DNA from: Runella sp. SP2
Lineage (GTDB): Bacteria > Bacteroidota > Bacteroidia > Cytophagales > Spirosomataceae
Reading direction: 5' to 3'
Length of the DNA: 64,000 nt
NCBI RefSeq assembly: GCF_003711225.1
Contig: NZ_CP031032.1
Location: 1 to 64,000, forward strand
Under the pieces are notes generated by a model. It searched no databases. It worked only from the letters and a program-made list of their open reading frames with translations, and was not told where the DNA came from. Made by a program: the position numbers and the translations under genes. This document shows, in pieces, positions 9,161 to 17,075 of the stretch. Numbering within the stretch: the first letter of the stretch is position 1; each line of letters starts with the position of its first letter.

Positions 9161-10111
9161 TTAAACAGCGACCATTTCTTGGGCTAGGGCTAAATATTGA
9201 TTTGCTGAGTTCGATTTAGGTGAATAATCGAACAAGTCACTTTTGGCTACTTGTGATTGTTTGATGACCGTTGAAGTCTCTATTTGGGTAGAAAAAATAG
9301 TAAAATGACCATAGACATCCCGAATATGTTCAATCATGTTTTTGTGCACACTCTGATTTTTGTGTACCATGGTAAAAAAAATGCCTCGCACTTGGAGGGT
9401 ATAGTTCAGGTGTTCACGTATTTCGGAAATGCGATTAAATAAGTTTTCGACACCATGATAAGCCGATGCTTCGGGTTGAATTGGAATCATACATTCGTGA
9501 GAGGCAACCAATGAGCAAGTTGTCAGTACATTCAATGAAGGTGGGCAATCAATGAGAACATAATCGTATTCGGATAAGAGAGGGGCTAGTTTATTGGCTA
9601 AACGTTTCTCACTACCAATGGAATTGACGAGCTCAAGTTCACGGTAAGCCATCTGTATGTCGGAAGGAGCAAGGTGTAATTTAGGCTCAATCTCAATAAT
9701 TGGTAGGCTTTTTTTATCAAGTAAGGCATCTATGATTTGGGTTTCTGGCTGATGAATCCCAAAACACTGAGAAAGATTGCCTTGAGAGTCCATATCCAGC
9801 ATCAGGACTCGATTGCCAAGAATACTAAGGGCTTTCCCGAGGTTGATGGTTGAGGTGGTTTTTCCTACACCACCTTTATGGTTAACGATTGAAATAACCC
9901 TGGCTTTACTAAATAACTCTTCCGAAAACCCGTAGCTTCTCAGAATAGGGATTAATTTAGCTAGGTGTTTTTCATTTAGATTGATGTGCCCGCCTAAAGC
10001 ACGATAGAGTGTCTTAGAAGGTAAACCTGCTTCTTTTTCAATCTGTGAATGATTTAGTGCGGGTTTTGCTCTGAAAAAACGAAAAACGATGTCTTGGGTT
10101 AGCATAAACAA
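9161..10111 (-). CDS. parA: ParA partition ATPase with N-terminal HTH-like region
   Basis: Predicted ATPase for plasmid segregation. The deviant Walker A motif KGGVGKTT lies at residues 79-86, with LMLDMDSQGNLSQCFG (switch I region) and YVLIDCPPSLNVL (Walker B) following. The first 70 residues form a separate helical domain (SQIEKEAGLPSKTLYRALGG) that resembles a DNA-binding helix-turn-helix, as in ParA proteins that repress their own operon. The 316-aa length fits that class. A perfect 20-bp palindrome sits 22 bases upstream of the start, consistent with autoregulation. The gene is divergent from rep across the origin. Confidence 0.93.
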   Translation of the reverse strand: MFMLTQDIVFRFFRAKPALNHSQIEKEAGLPSKTLYRALGGHINLNEKHLAKLIPILRSYGFSEELFSKARVISIVNHKGGVGKTTSTINLGKALSILGNRVLMLDMDSQGNLSQCFGIHQPETQIIDALLDKKSLPIIEIEPKLHLAPSDIQMAYRELELVNSIGSEKRLANKLAPLLSEYDYVLIDCPPSLNVLTTCSLVASHECMIPIQPEASAYHGVENLFNRISEIREHLNYTLQVRGIFFTMVHKNQSVHKNMIEHIRDVYGHFTIFSTQIETSTVIKQSQVAKSDLFDYSPKSNSANQYLALAQEMVAV

Positions 10112-10132
10112 TAATTAACATGAGTATGCAAA

Positions 10133-10152
10133 TATGATAAAATTTTATCATA
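10133..10152. promoter_or_regulatory. Perfect 20-bp palindrome upstream of parA (probable operator)
   Basis: TATGATAAAATTTTATCATA reads the same on both strands. It lies 21-41 bases before the parA ATG and touches a CATATTTG sequence on the minus strand that is one base from the Bacteroidota -7 consensus. It is well placed to act as the binding site by which the ParA N-terminal domain or ParB controls parA-parB. Confidence 0.65.
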
Positions 10153-10214
10153 CATATCGAATAAAAAATAAAAAAGGTGTAAATATACTTAGGGTAATAA
10201 AAATATACGTTTCA

Positions 10215-10255
10215 ACTACGACAAAATCCTCGTGAACTACGACAAAATCCTCGTG
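10215..10255 (+). repeat. Origin iterons, short cluster (two copies)
   Basis: Two direct copies of ACTACGACAAAATCCTCGTG at 10215-10234 and 10236-10255, repeating every 21 bases. The same unit forms the larger cluster at 10488-10628, about 250 bases away. Iterons on both sides of a DnaA box and an AT-rich stretch are characteristic of Rep_3-type plasmid origins. Confidence 0.85.
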
Positions 10256-10365
10256 ACGAGCGCCGCCGCCCGCCCGACAAAAATTCAAAGTTTGTTTTTG
10301 TTTTTTGTCTTTTTTTTGATTTTCTATTTTATCAATCCTCCATAAATAAAGCCCAAAAGGGTGAG

Positions 10366-10442
10366 TTATCCACATTTTTTACCCTAGAAGAAAATACATC
10401 ACAAATTTGTGAATTTATTATTATTTATTATTATTTGATATT
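10366..10442. other. Plasmid origin core: DnaA box and AT-rich unwinding stretch
   Basis: A perfect DnaA box TTATCCACA lies at 10366-10374. It is followed at about 10411-10442 by a nearly pure A/T run built of TTATTA steps, suited to strand opening. Both lie between the two iteron clusters and upstream of rep. Together these are the expected parts of a theta-replicating plasmid origin. Confidence 0.8.
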
Positions 10443-10487
10443 TGAGGGGCTTGTAACTCTCTGATTTTCATTTTGTTATGAGCAATA

Positions 10488-10628
10488 ACTACGACAAAAT
10501 CCTCGTGAATTACGACAAAATCCTCGTGTAACTACGACAAAATCCTCGTGTAACTACGACAAAATCCTCGTGAATTACGACAAAATCCTCGTGCAACTAC
10601 GACAAAATCCTCGTGAATTACGACATCG
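10488..10628 (+). repeat. Origin iterons, main cluster (six copies plus a partial)
   Basis: Six direct copies of the 20-base unit A(C/T)TACGACAAAATCCTCGTG at 10488, 10509, 10531, 10553, 10574 and 10596, with a 21-22 base period (two helical turns), then a truncated seventh copy at 10617-10628. Unit cores are identical apart from the second base (C or T). They are the probable binding sites of the Rep protein encoded just downstream. Confidence 0.92.
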
Positions 10629-10680
10629 AAAAAAGACAGTCGTTTTTTCTTGTCGTAGTTGTGGAAAACTCGTACTTTTG
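10620..10680 (+). promoter_or_regulatory. rep promoter overlapped by an inverted half-iteron
   Basis: A Bacteroidota-type promoter can be read: TTG at 10650-10652, a 20-base gap, then TACTTTTG at 10673-10680, which places transcription about 10 bases before the rep ATG. The -33 element lies inside CTTGTCGTAGTTG (10649-10661), an inverted partial iteron. It pairs with ACGACA at 10620-10625 to form an imperfect dyad. Rep bound as a dimer here would block its own promoter, as in known iteron plasmids. Confidence 0.7.
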
Positions 10681-10697
10681 GGTAATAAATATAACAA

Positions 10698-11603
10698 ATG
10701 GAAGAGAGTAATACCTTAAAAACCCTTATTCAAGACAATGCCATTACGAGTGCCCGCTATGAAATGTCGGCACTTGAAAAAAATATTATTTACATCATGA
10801 TGGCACAACTCAAAAAAGAAGACACCTCAGACGTGAACTATTACGTTTCTGTGCGAGAATTAATGGAACGAACAGGTACCCGAAATTCGTACGAAGATTT
10901 AAAGCGAGCCACAGAGACATTGATAGGGCGTGTGCTACAAATCAAGCGCCCCAACGGTAACTTACTTCAAGTGTCGATGATTTCATCAGCAGAGTACATG
11001 CACGGGCAGGGAATCATTGAAATAGGACTAGACCCTAAAATTAGACCGTTCTTTTTCGATTTGAAACAAAACTTTACGACGTTTCAGTTGCACATGGCTT
11101 TAAGTCTAGACAGTAAGTATGCCAAACGTATTTATGAGATGCTATCGCAATACAAGGACATAGGCGTCTTTAAAATAGAGCTTCTTGAGTTGAAGCGACG
11201 GTTATTACTATACGATGATAAGACAGGGGAGGAGCAATACAAAAATTGGTCTGATTTTGAAAAACGTATTTTACTTACGGCGAAGAAAGAAATCAATGAA
11301 AAAACTGATTTGACGATTAGTTACAACGCGAAGAAAGTTGGCCGCAGATATTCAGATATTGAATTTACCATCACTAGAATTCGTGGAGCACAAACAAAAA
11401 TTGATTTTCAGGACGAATCAGCGGTCGTTTTTGGGCGTCTGATTAACGAATTTCGTTTACGTAAAGATCAAGCAATTCAAATTGTTGAAAAGTTTTCGCA
11501 ATCAGAAATTCACAAAACTCTGTATGATATTAAGTTGAAAGTGGCTAGTAACGAGGTTAAAAATATCGGCGCCTATACGGCGAAGGTGTTTGGGTTAGGG
11601 TAA
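10698..11603 (+). CDS. repB: Plasmid replication initiator, Rep_3 (RepB) family
   Basis: Initiator protein expected to bind the iterons and open the origin. The 301-aa protein has the Rep_3 layout of two winged helices. The first starts with ITSARYEMSALEKNIIYIMM and includes LMERTGTRNSYEDLKRATET; the second includes LDSKYAKRIYEMLSQYKDIG and ELLELKRRLLLY, followed by NWSDFEKRILLTAKKEINE. These are family hallmarks. It lies directly downstream of the iterons and its own promoter, and is divergent from parA-parB. The 181 bases between its stop and the next gene show no feature I can support. Confidence 0.94.
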   Translation: MEESNTLKTLIQDNAITSARYEMSALEKNIIYIMMAQLKKEDTSDVNYYVSVRELMERTGTRNSYEDLKRATETLIGRVLQIKRPNGNLLQVSMISSAEYMHGQGIIEIGLDPKIRPFFFDLKQNFTTFQLHMALSLDSKYAKRIYEMLSQYKDIGVFKIELLELKRRLLLYDDKTGEEQYKNWSDFEKRILLTAKKEINEKTDLTISYNAKKVGRRYSDIEFTITRIRGAQTKIDFQDESAVVFGRLINEFRLRKDQAIQIVEKFSQSEIHKTLYDIKLKVASNEVKNIGAYTAKVFGLG

Positions 11604-11784
11604 AATATGCCCGATGGCTCACGACCGCCAATAATAATAAGACGTATATAGTGTAGAGTTATAGAAGATTAGCGGAGATAAAAGGAGATTATGGGAGATT
11701 AACAAGAAAGCGAAGCGTTTGCAAGCCATGACTTTGTCAGGACAAAATCTAACGCAAGCTATTGGCGGGGAATTGGTACTTCTT

Positions 11785-13128
11785 TTATTTCGGTATAACT
11801 TTCCAATAGCCACCTCTGTCTCCCCCCATCCTTTCGATTTTTTTCTCCTCTTTGAGCGTTTTTAAGGCTCTTTCGATGGTTTTTGTACTCACTCTGAGTT
11901 CTTTTGCCAAAATTGCTGTTGTGATAGTAAAATTTGTTCTAATCAACTCCAGTACTTTCTCCGACATTTTCTCCGACATTTCTCCGACATCTTTGGCAGG
12001 AAACGCGTTGTTTTGTGTCCCTTTCTCGATTTTTTGTTTTATTTCAAGCATTACACTAGCAAAATCATAATCGAACACAGGGGCAGGTAAACCGTAACGG
12101 ATACACTCGTTGATAATTCGAATAGTACCTCTTCCCCATTGCTCAATGTAGCCAGTTCGGAAGAGGGCGGTTGAGATACTGGGGTTAAAAGGCCGTGAGG
12201 CATGTTTTTGTTTTAAGTTTTCGACTGTCCAGTTTTCGGGTAATGTACCTTCGTTCCAAAAGATAATTTTATCGGCATATACACTGATTTGAATGGGAAT
12301 TCCGCTACTGTAATCTTTGTGGGCAATGGCGTTGAGCAATGCCTCCCTCAGGGCTGCTTCTGGAAACGGGAGTTCTTCGATGCGTTGAATACCTTCATAA
12401 CTGATAAGTGCTTTTAGGTATTTGGTACGAAGCAAATCAAGGACTTTTTCGATTTGCTCGAATAAATGCCCGTGGATTTCGTCCTGAAACAACAAGTCAT
12501 CATCCGTACGGAAATAGCCAATTTTAACAAAAGCTCCAGTGACGTATTTTTCAGGATCTGGGTGAAAAAGTAAAATCGCTGCTCTTTTCAAGAATTTACC
12601 TTCGGTCAAATGAAGCTTTTCGAGCAAAATGTCGTTACTTTCCTGGACAATTTCTTCCGTCAGTCGATTAGATTTAATGGCTTTTGTTCGAAAAAAATCA
12701 AAGGCCGATAGACTCAAATCATTTGCTGAAACATGGGGAATTGGCACTGCATCCCAGCGTCTTCCTTGTTTGTTGAGCAAGAACTTATCCAAAGCAGCTC
12801 CTTTAAGTTCCTGTTTGGTACTACCACTACGGTAATGATACTGTCCTTTGTAACTAACTGGGTAAGGATAAGCTTCTACGGTAATTTCTAAATAATTTCC
12901 TTGAAGACTCGTTTTTAAATCCACATCCACGACAATTCCCAAAATATCCCGCACCTTATTTGGAATATCTTCCAACAATTTTTTTGCATCAGTAAGCCCC
13001 GTCACTTCCCCTCTGTCATTGATCCCAATGAAAAGTTTTCCGCCAGAGGCATTCGCAAAACCACCAATCCACTTGATATATTCATCACGCCAAGTTTCTT
13101 TCCACTCTATATTTTGACTTTCTTCCAT
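11785..13128 (-). CDS. AlbA_2/Schlafen-like domain protein with ATP-binding and wHTH regions
   Basis: Member of the COG2865 family of putative regulators. The N-terminal AlbA_2 domain is clear (EWKETWRDEYIKWIGGFANA, then GGKLFIGINDRGEVTGL). The middle carries an HATPase_c_4-like segment (FPEAALREALLNAIAHKDYS and IQISVYADKIIFWNEGTLPE, with GYIEQWGRGTIRI). The last 65 residues form a winged helix (ITTAILAKELRVSTKTIERA). The 447-aa length is usual. Function is not established for the family, though proteins of this type occur widely in accessory and defence regions. On the minus strand TATATTTG at 13189-13196 matches the Bacteroidota -7 consensus, but the -33 element is weak. Confidence 0.85.
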   Translation of the reverse strand: MEESQNIEWKETWRDEYIKWIGGFANASGGKLFIGINDRGEVTGLTDAKKLLEDIPNKVRDILGIVVDVDLKTSLQGNYLEITVEAYPYPVSYKGQYHYRSGSTKQELKGAALDKFLLNKQGRRWDAVPIPHVSANDLSLSAFDFFRTKAIKSNRLTEEIVQESNDILLEKLHLTEGKFLKRAAILLFHPDPEKYVTGAFVKIGYFRTDDDLLFQDEIHGHLFEQIEKVLDLLRTKYLKALISYEGIQRIEELPFPEAALREALLNAIAHKDYSSGIPIQISVYADKIIFWNEGTLPENWTVENLKQKHASRPFNPSISTALFRTGYIEQWGRGTIRIINECIRYGLPAPVFDYDFASVMLEIKQKIEKGTQNNAFPAKDVGEMSEKMSEKVLELIRTNFTITTAILAKELRVSTKTIERALKTLKEEKKIERMGGDRGGYWKVIPK

Positions 13129-13381
13129 TCTATAAGCTGTGTAATTCTTGCAAGCTTGATCTCTCCAAGGTTCTTTTTAGTGCTATCAAATATACTCTAT
13201 TTTTGGCATAACCGAGCTTTCTCATTAGTCCAAGAAACTAAAAAATACAAAGTAAATGCGAAGGAACCTATGTAAGGTCTATTCAATTTTATTGGCTTTT
13301 TTAATACTATTTCAAATTATTATCGTTATTATTCCGTTATAAAATTAAATTATAAATCTAATACCTATAGATTTAACCAGG

Positions 13382-13678
13382 CTATTGAGCCGCTTTTCCC
13401 AGTAACTGTTTTCTCAATTCGTCATTTTCGGTCACATACCTTTGAAGCTGTCCTTTCAAATAGGCATTTTCAGAAAGCAACGCCGAAATCATTTTTTCGG
13501 TCTCATCGTAAGGCATTGCTTCCTCAGATTGTTTGGCTTGATTGGCATATCCCCTACAAGTCCCACAACAGTACTTGGCTGTGGAGCGACTAGCAAAAAA
13601 GGGCGTCCCACACCAAAGGCATATTTTTTCAAAAACCTTGGCGTTGTACTTAAAGTTGGAACGGTCTAATTGTGGCAT
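13382..13678 (-). CDS. Small protein with zinc-ribbon-like cysteines and a C-terminal coiled coil
   Basis: Not a family I can name. Starting at the second ATG (13678; the longer frame starts at 13726), the 98-aa protein has CLWCGTPF then STAKYCCGTCRGYANQ, a CxxC...CxxC arrangement (C20, C23, C38, C41) that suggests one bound zinc. This is followed by a heptad-like helix (MISALLSENAYLKGQLQRYV). Similar small proteins occur on Bacteroidota plasmids and may bind DNA or mRNA, but this is inference. It stands alone between two minus-strand transcription units; the 253 bases to the AlbA_2 gene hold only that gene's probable promoter. Confidence 0.7.
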   Translation of the reverse strand: MPQLDRSNFKYNAKVFEKICLWCGTPFFASRSTAKYCCGTCRGYANQAKQSEEAMPYDETEKMISALLSENAYLKGQLQRYVTENDELRKQLLGKAAQ

Positions 13679-13813
13679 GTTGAATACGTGATTAGCGTAT
13701 AAATATAACCTCAATTTTTTATACACTCAAAAATATACTGTTATAATTTCGCTATAAAAGATTTTTTAACACAACCCACAGTAGATGAATACAGTCCATT
13801 CTACTATTCAAAC

Positions 13814-14437
13814 TCACTTATTATAGTTAGCAGTAGCCCAAACCAAAAGAGAATTCTTTTCTTTAGGTAAATTGAGCTTTTGGATAATATTTGCACGGTG
13901 ATGCTCTACTGTTTTTTCGGCAATAAATAGCAGTTCAGCAATTTGCTTGGAGGTTTTGTGCTCGGCAATGAGAGCCAGTACTTTGCGCTCAGCAAAGCTG
14001 AGATTTTCCAACCCTTCCTTTACGTTTGCCCTATCTTGAACCAGCTCCGACTGTAGGTTTGGACTTAGGTATTGCCCACCTCGGTTTACCTTTTTCAAAC
14101 AATCCTCTAACTCATCTTGGGCAAATTCTTTTAGTAAATACCCATACACCCCATATTGATTTGCTTTCTCAAAAATTGACTTTTCTCGGTGCATGGTCAA
14201 CAAAATAACCCGTGTTGGTAAGCGAACCGAAGCAACTTGCTGTAACACTTCAAGTCCACTTAGTCCAGGCATATTAATATCAAGAATGGCAATATCGGGT
14301 AAGTGTAACTTTATTAAATTGAGTGCTGTAATGCCGTTAGAACAGCAATCGACCACACGATAGCCTAGGGATTCGACAAATACTTTGGTGCCCATTAAGG
14401 AAAAGGGATGGTCGTCAGCGATTAATATAGAAGGCAT
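13814..14437 (-). CDS. Response regulator, NarL/LuxR family
   Basis: Transcription factor of a two-component system. The receiver domain has the acidic pair D8-D9, the phosphoacceptor D53 in AILDINMPG, and the conserved lysine in YGYLLKEF. The C-terminal LuxR-type HTH reads LSFAERKVLALIAEHKTSKQ and IAEKTVEHHRANIIQKLN. The 207-aa length is standard. It is encoded 14 bases downstream of its kinase partner, and the pair is divergent from the 24-kb surface-protein operon that it probably controls. Confidence 0.95.
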   Translation of the reverse strand: MPSILIADDHPFSLMGTKVFVESLGYRVVDCCSNGITALNLIKLHLPDIAILDINMPGLSGLEVLQQVASVRLPTRVILLTMHREKSIFEKANQYGVYGYLLKEFAQDELEDCLKKVNRGGQYLSPNLQSELVQDRANVKEGLENLSFAERKVLALIAEHKTSKQIAELLFIAEKTVEHHRANIIQKLNLPKEKNSLLVWATANYNK

Positions 14438-14451
14438 TTTTTGATCGTTGT

Positions 14452-16854
14452 TTAGCTTTTTTGGGGAATAACAATTGATATTACCGTCCCTTTAGAGGTG
14501 GATTGGAGCTGGGTAGTTCCGCCAACGACCCGGGCACGTTCGATGATATTATGCAATCCGAAAGCTTTGCCACTATTCAGCGTTTTTTCAACATCAAATC
14601 CTTGTCCATTGTCTCTAATCTCAAGTAATACCTGTTTTTCTGTTGCTTGTAAAGTAATTTTAGCTGCATGGGCATTGGCGTATTTGATGACGTTACTCAA
14701 CGCCTCTTGAATGATACGGTATAGTTGAAGCTCATCAGAGGAAGTTAAGGTGCCTTGGTAATCAATGTCAGTCATCACCATAAAATCATTTTGATTCTCA
14801 AAACGCTCTACAAGGGTTTTGATGTTGAGCACTAACCCAATTTGGTCGAACAACACGGGGTGTAGGTTTCGGCTAATGCTGCGAACGTCGTTAATAATGG
14901 TATCTATTTTTCCACTGACTGTAGCAATATCCCCCTGAAGAATATTTTTTAAAGTGAGAAGTTCGTGACTGATGCTGTCGTGGAGGTCGCTAGCAATTCG
15001 TTGACGTTCTTCTTCCGTATTCTGCAATAGTTGTTTGGTAAAGTTCATACTGTTTTCTTTTTCTTGGTTTAGGCGTTTTTGGCGTTGCCACAGATAAAAC
15101 GAAAATACGGCCAACACCAACCCCAGCAGCGAGGCAATGAGAAAACCGATTAGCGCGTTTTTCTTGGCGAGGGTTTGGAGTTGGAGGGCTTTTTCTTTAG
15201 TAAGTGAAAGTAGTTGGGATGCTTGCAACCGTTTGTCTTGTTGGATGAGTTTGAGCTCCTGTTCGCGTTCTTGCTTTTTTGCTTTCTCTTGTAGATAAGC
15301 TAATCTTTGTAAATCTCGGTCTTTTTCACTCAGAATGAGGCTTTGAGTCTTGATTTGCAGCGTTTGTTGTTGCTGAGTAGTAAGAAGTTTTTCCTTCTCA
15401 AGCTCTTGGGCTGTTAGCTGCTGTTCGTATTTAAGTTGGGCTTCTTTTTTGTCAAAATCATATTGAGCTTCTTTTCGAATGACTTCATTTTTAATGTTTT
15501 CATTAAGAATACTGTCTTTAATGGTTATAAATTTTCTATATGCGTTATAAGCTTGCTTAAAATCTCCCATGTCTCGATACAAAATACTTAGGCTGGCCCA
15601 CCGTGCCGAAATATTCCTTCTGTCACCTGCTTTTTCATAGAGTTGCAGGCTTTGAAGATTGTATTCCAATGATTTTTGGTACCGTTGTGAAGGCGCTATG
15701 CTCCGTTTCAGTAAAACGGAATCGGGAACAGTGTAGTAATAATTGCCAATGTCATGTAAAGAAGTGGCCATATAACGACTATTTTGAAGTTCTCGACTCA
15801 GCTTGTGGGCTTCCTGTAAATACATCCAGCTTTTTTCAAAGTCTTTTTGTTTGAGATAAGCAGGCCCCAGTTTTGAATAAATAATAAACAATTTCGGTTT
15901 GTCGTCAATTTTCTTTGCTACTGATAGTGCTTTTAAATAGTAGGACAGGCTTTTGTCAAAGTTATTGAGTACAAAATAAGCTACCCCTACGTTGAGATAA
16001 CTTTCAGCAATCAGGGGTTCTCGTCCCAAACTTTCAGCCACTGTTGCTGCTTTTTGCTTGTAAATCAATGCTTTATCCGAATCGCCAATTCGATTAAATA
16101 TGTCCCCGAGCAACGAATATATTTCGTATAATCTACTCGAATAAATAGATTCATCCAGCAATTGTAAAGCCTTTAAAAACAAGTCCAGTGCCCTTTGATA
16201 ATTCCCTGTATCAAACTGGGGTCTCCCTCTTTTAATAAGCACAAGCGCAATACCCAAATTGTCTTTCAGTTCTCGATACAACGCTTCCGATTGCTTGAGG
16301 GCTTCTTCTGCTTTTGCCCAGTCGTTTATTTGTTGATAACTGGTTGAAAGGGCCAAATAAGCATTTGCTGCTCCTCTTTTTTGTTTTTGTTCCAGAAAAA
16401 AATCAAGCCCTTTTTGTAGGTACTGCAAAGCAAGGGTTGATTTTTGTTGGATAGCATATACGCTGCCCATGGAGACATAAATAGAGCCCAGATTAACATG
16501 TTTTTTATTGTCTGACTCAAAATACTGCTTAGATAGAGCGTATAACTGTAATGCCTCCTCAGGTTTACCATTGTCTTGTAACGACTGGCCTTTTTGGAGT
16601 TGGGCAGTCGCCGTAAAAAAGGGGTGATGTATGGATTGCGCTAATTCCAACGCTTCATCAGCATATTTCAGCCCTGTTTTTGAATCAAATGAAACATACG
16701 AGTTATGAATGTCCAGCAGCAATTTTATTTTAACAGTATCTTTTTTCAGATAAACGTTATTCAACCTCAATAAACTGTCTAACTTCTTTTTGTTTTGAGC
16801 TTGAAGAAGAAAAGGACTGCATATTAACAAAACATACAAAAAGAGTTTTCTCAT
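14452..16854 (-). CDS. Sensor histidine kinase with TPR sensor domain
   Basis: HisKA_3 kinase that should phosphorylate the adjacent response regulator. The start at 16854 is preferred over 16887 because it opens with a signal peptide (MRKLFLYVLLICSPFLLQAQ). After it come about eight TPR-like repeats (for example ALQYLQKGLDFFLEQKQKRG and NFDKSLSYYLKALSVAKK), a long coiled coil rich in Q/E/K, one membrane helix (ALIGFLIASLLGLVLAVFSF), the dimerisation/phosphoacceptor motif SDLHDSISHELLTLKN (H625) and a C-terminal ATPase domain with DNGQGFD. This periplasmic-TPR kinase design is common in Bacteroidota. A promoter is visible at 16875-16904. Confidence 0.93.
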   Translation of the reverse strand: MRKLFLYVLLICSPFLLQAQNKKKLDSLLRLNNVYLKKDTVKIKLLLDIHNSYVSFDSKTGLKYADEALELAQSIHHPFFTATAQLQKGQSLQDNGKPEEALQLYALSKQYFESDNKKHVNLGSIYVSMGSVYAIQQKSTLALQYLQKGLDFFLEQKQKRGAANAYLALSTSYQQINDWAKAEEALKQSEALYRELKDNLGIALVLIKRGRPQFDTGNYQRALDLFLKALQLLDESIYSSRLYEIYSLLGDIFNRIGDSDKALIYKQKAATVAESLGREPLIAESYLNVGVAYFVLNNFDKSLSYYLKALSVAKKIDDKPKLFIIYSKLGPAYLKQKDFEKSWMYLQEAHKLSRELQNSRYMATSLHDIGNYYYTVPDSVLLKRSIAPSQRYQKSLEYNLQSLQLYEKAGDRRNISARWASLSILYRDMGDFKQAYNAYRKFITIKDSILNENIKNEVIRKEAQYDFDKKEAQLKYEQQLTAQELEKEKLLTTQQQQTLQIKTQSLILSEKDRDLQRLAYLQEKAKKQEREQELKLIQQDKRLQASQLLSLTKEKALQLQTLAKKNALIGFLIASLLGLVLAVFSFYLWQRQKRLNQEKENSMNFTKQLLQNTEEERQRIASDLHDSISHELLTLKNILQGDIATVSGKIDTIINDVRSISRNLHPVLFDQIGLVLNIKTLVERFENQNDFMVMTDIDYQGTLTSSDELQLYRIIQEALSNVIKYANAHAAKITLQATEKQVLLEIRDNGQGFDVEKTLNSGKAFGLHNIIERARVVGGTTQLQSTSKGTVISIVIPQKS

Positions 16855-16874
16855 GGACGGGATTGATTGGGTCA

Positions 16875-16904
16875 CAAAACTAGTCAACCATTTTTTTTAT
16901 ACAA
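16875..16904 (-). promoter_or_regulatory. Promoter of the kinase-regulator operon
   Basis: On the minus strand, TTG (16904-16902), a 19-base gap and TAGTTTTG (16882-16875) match the Bacteroidota pattern TTG-N19-TAnnTTTG. This supports the kinase start at 16854. Confidence 0.65.
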
Positions 16905-16919
16905 TTTTGCTGCTTTAAA

Positions 16920-16967
16920 ATAGGGGTTTCCCCCTATGGAATAAGCTTTTTTCTTGGTATATTTTTG
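16920..16967 (+). promoter_or_regulatory. Operator dyad and promoter of the surface-protein operon
   Basis: ATAGGGG (16920-16926) and CCCCTAT (16931-16937) form perfect 7-base arms around TTTC. A possible promoter follows: TATG (16935-16938) as a -33-like element, a 21-base gap, then TATTTTTG (16960-16967), exactly TAnnTTTG. The dyad therefore overlaps the -33 region of the surface operon and lies 15 bases upstream of the divergent kinase promoter. This is the expected site for the NarL-type regulator encoded next door. Confidence 0.6.
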
Positions 16968-17075
16968 TGGCTTCAATCAAGGTATAATCAGTCATTGAAT
17001 TATGAAGCCACAACCCATAATAAATCACCTAGTAAGCGCAATAGAAGTTTTCAACCATTCTTACCATTGGCAATA

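Noticed and set aside
10148-10375. 75-codon minus-strand frame in the origin
   Set aside because: It is built from the reverse complement of the iterons and low-complexity AT sequence; the repeated HEDFVVV is the iteron translated.
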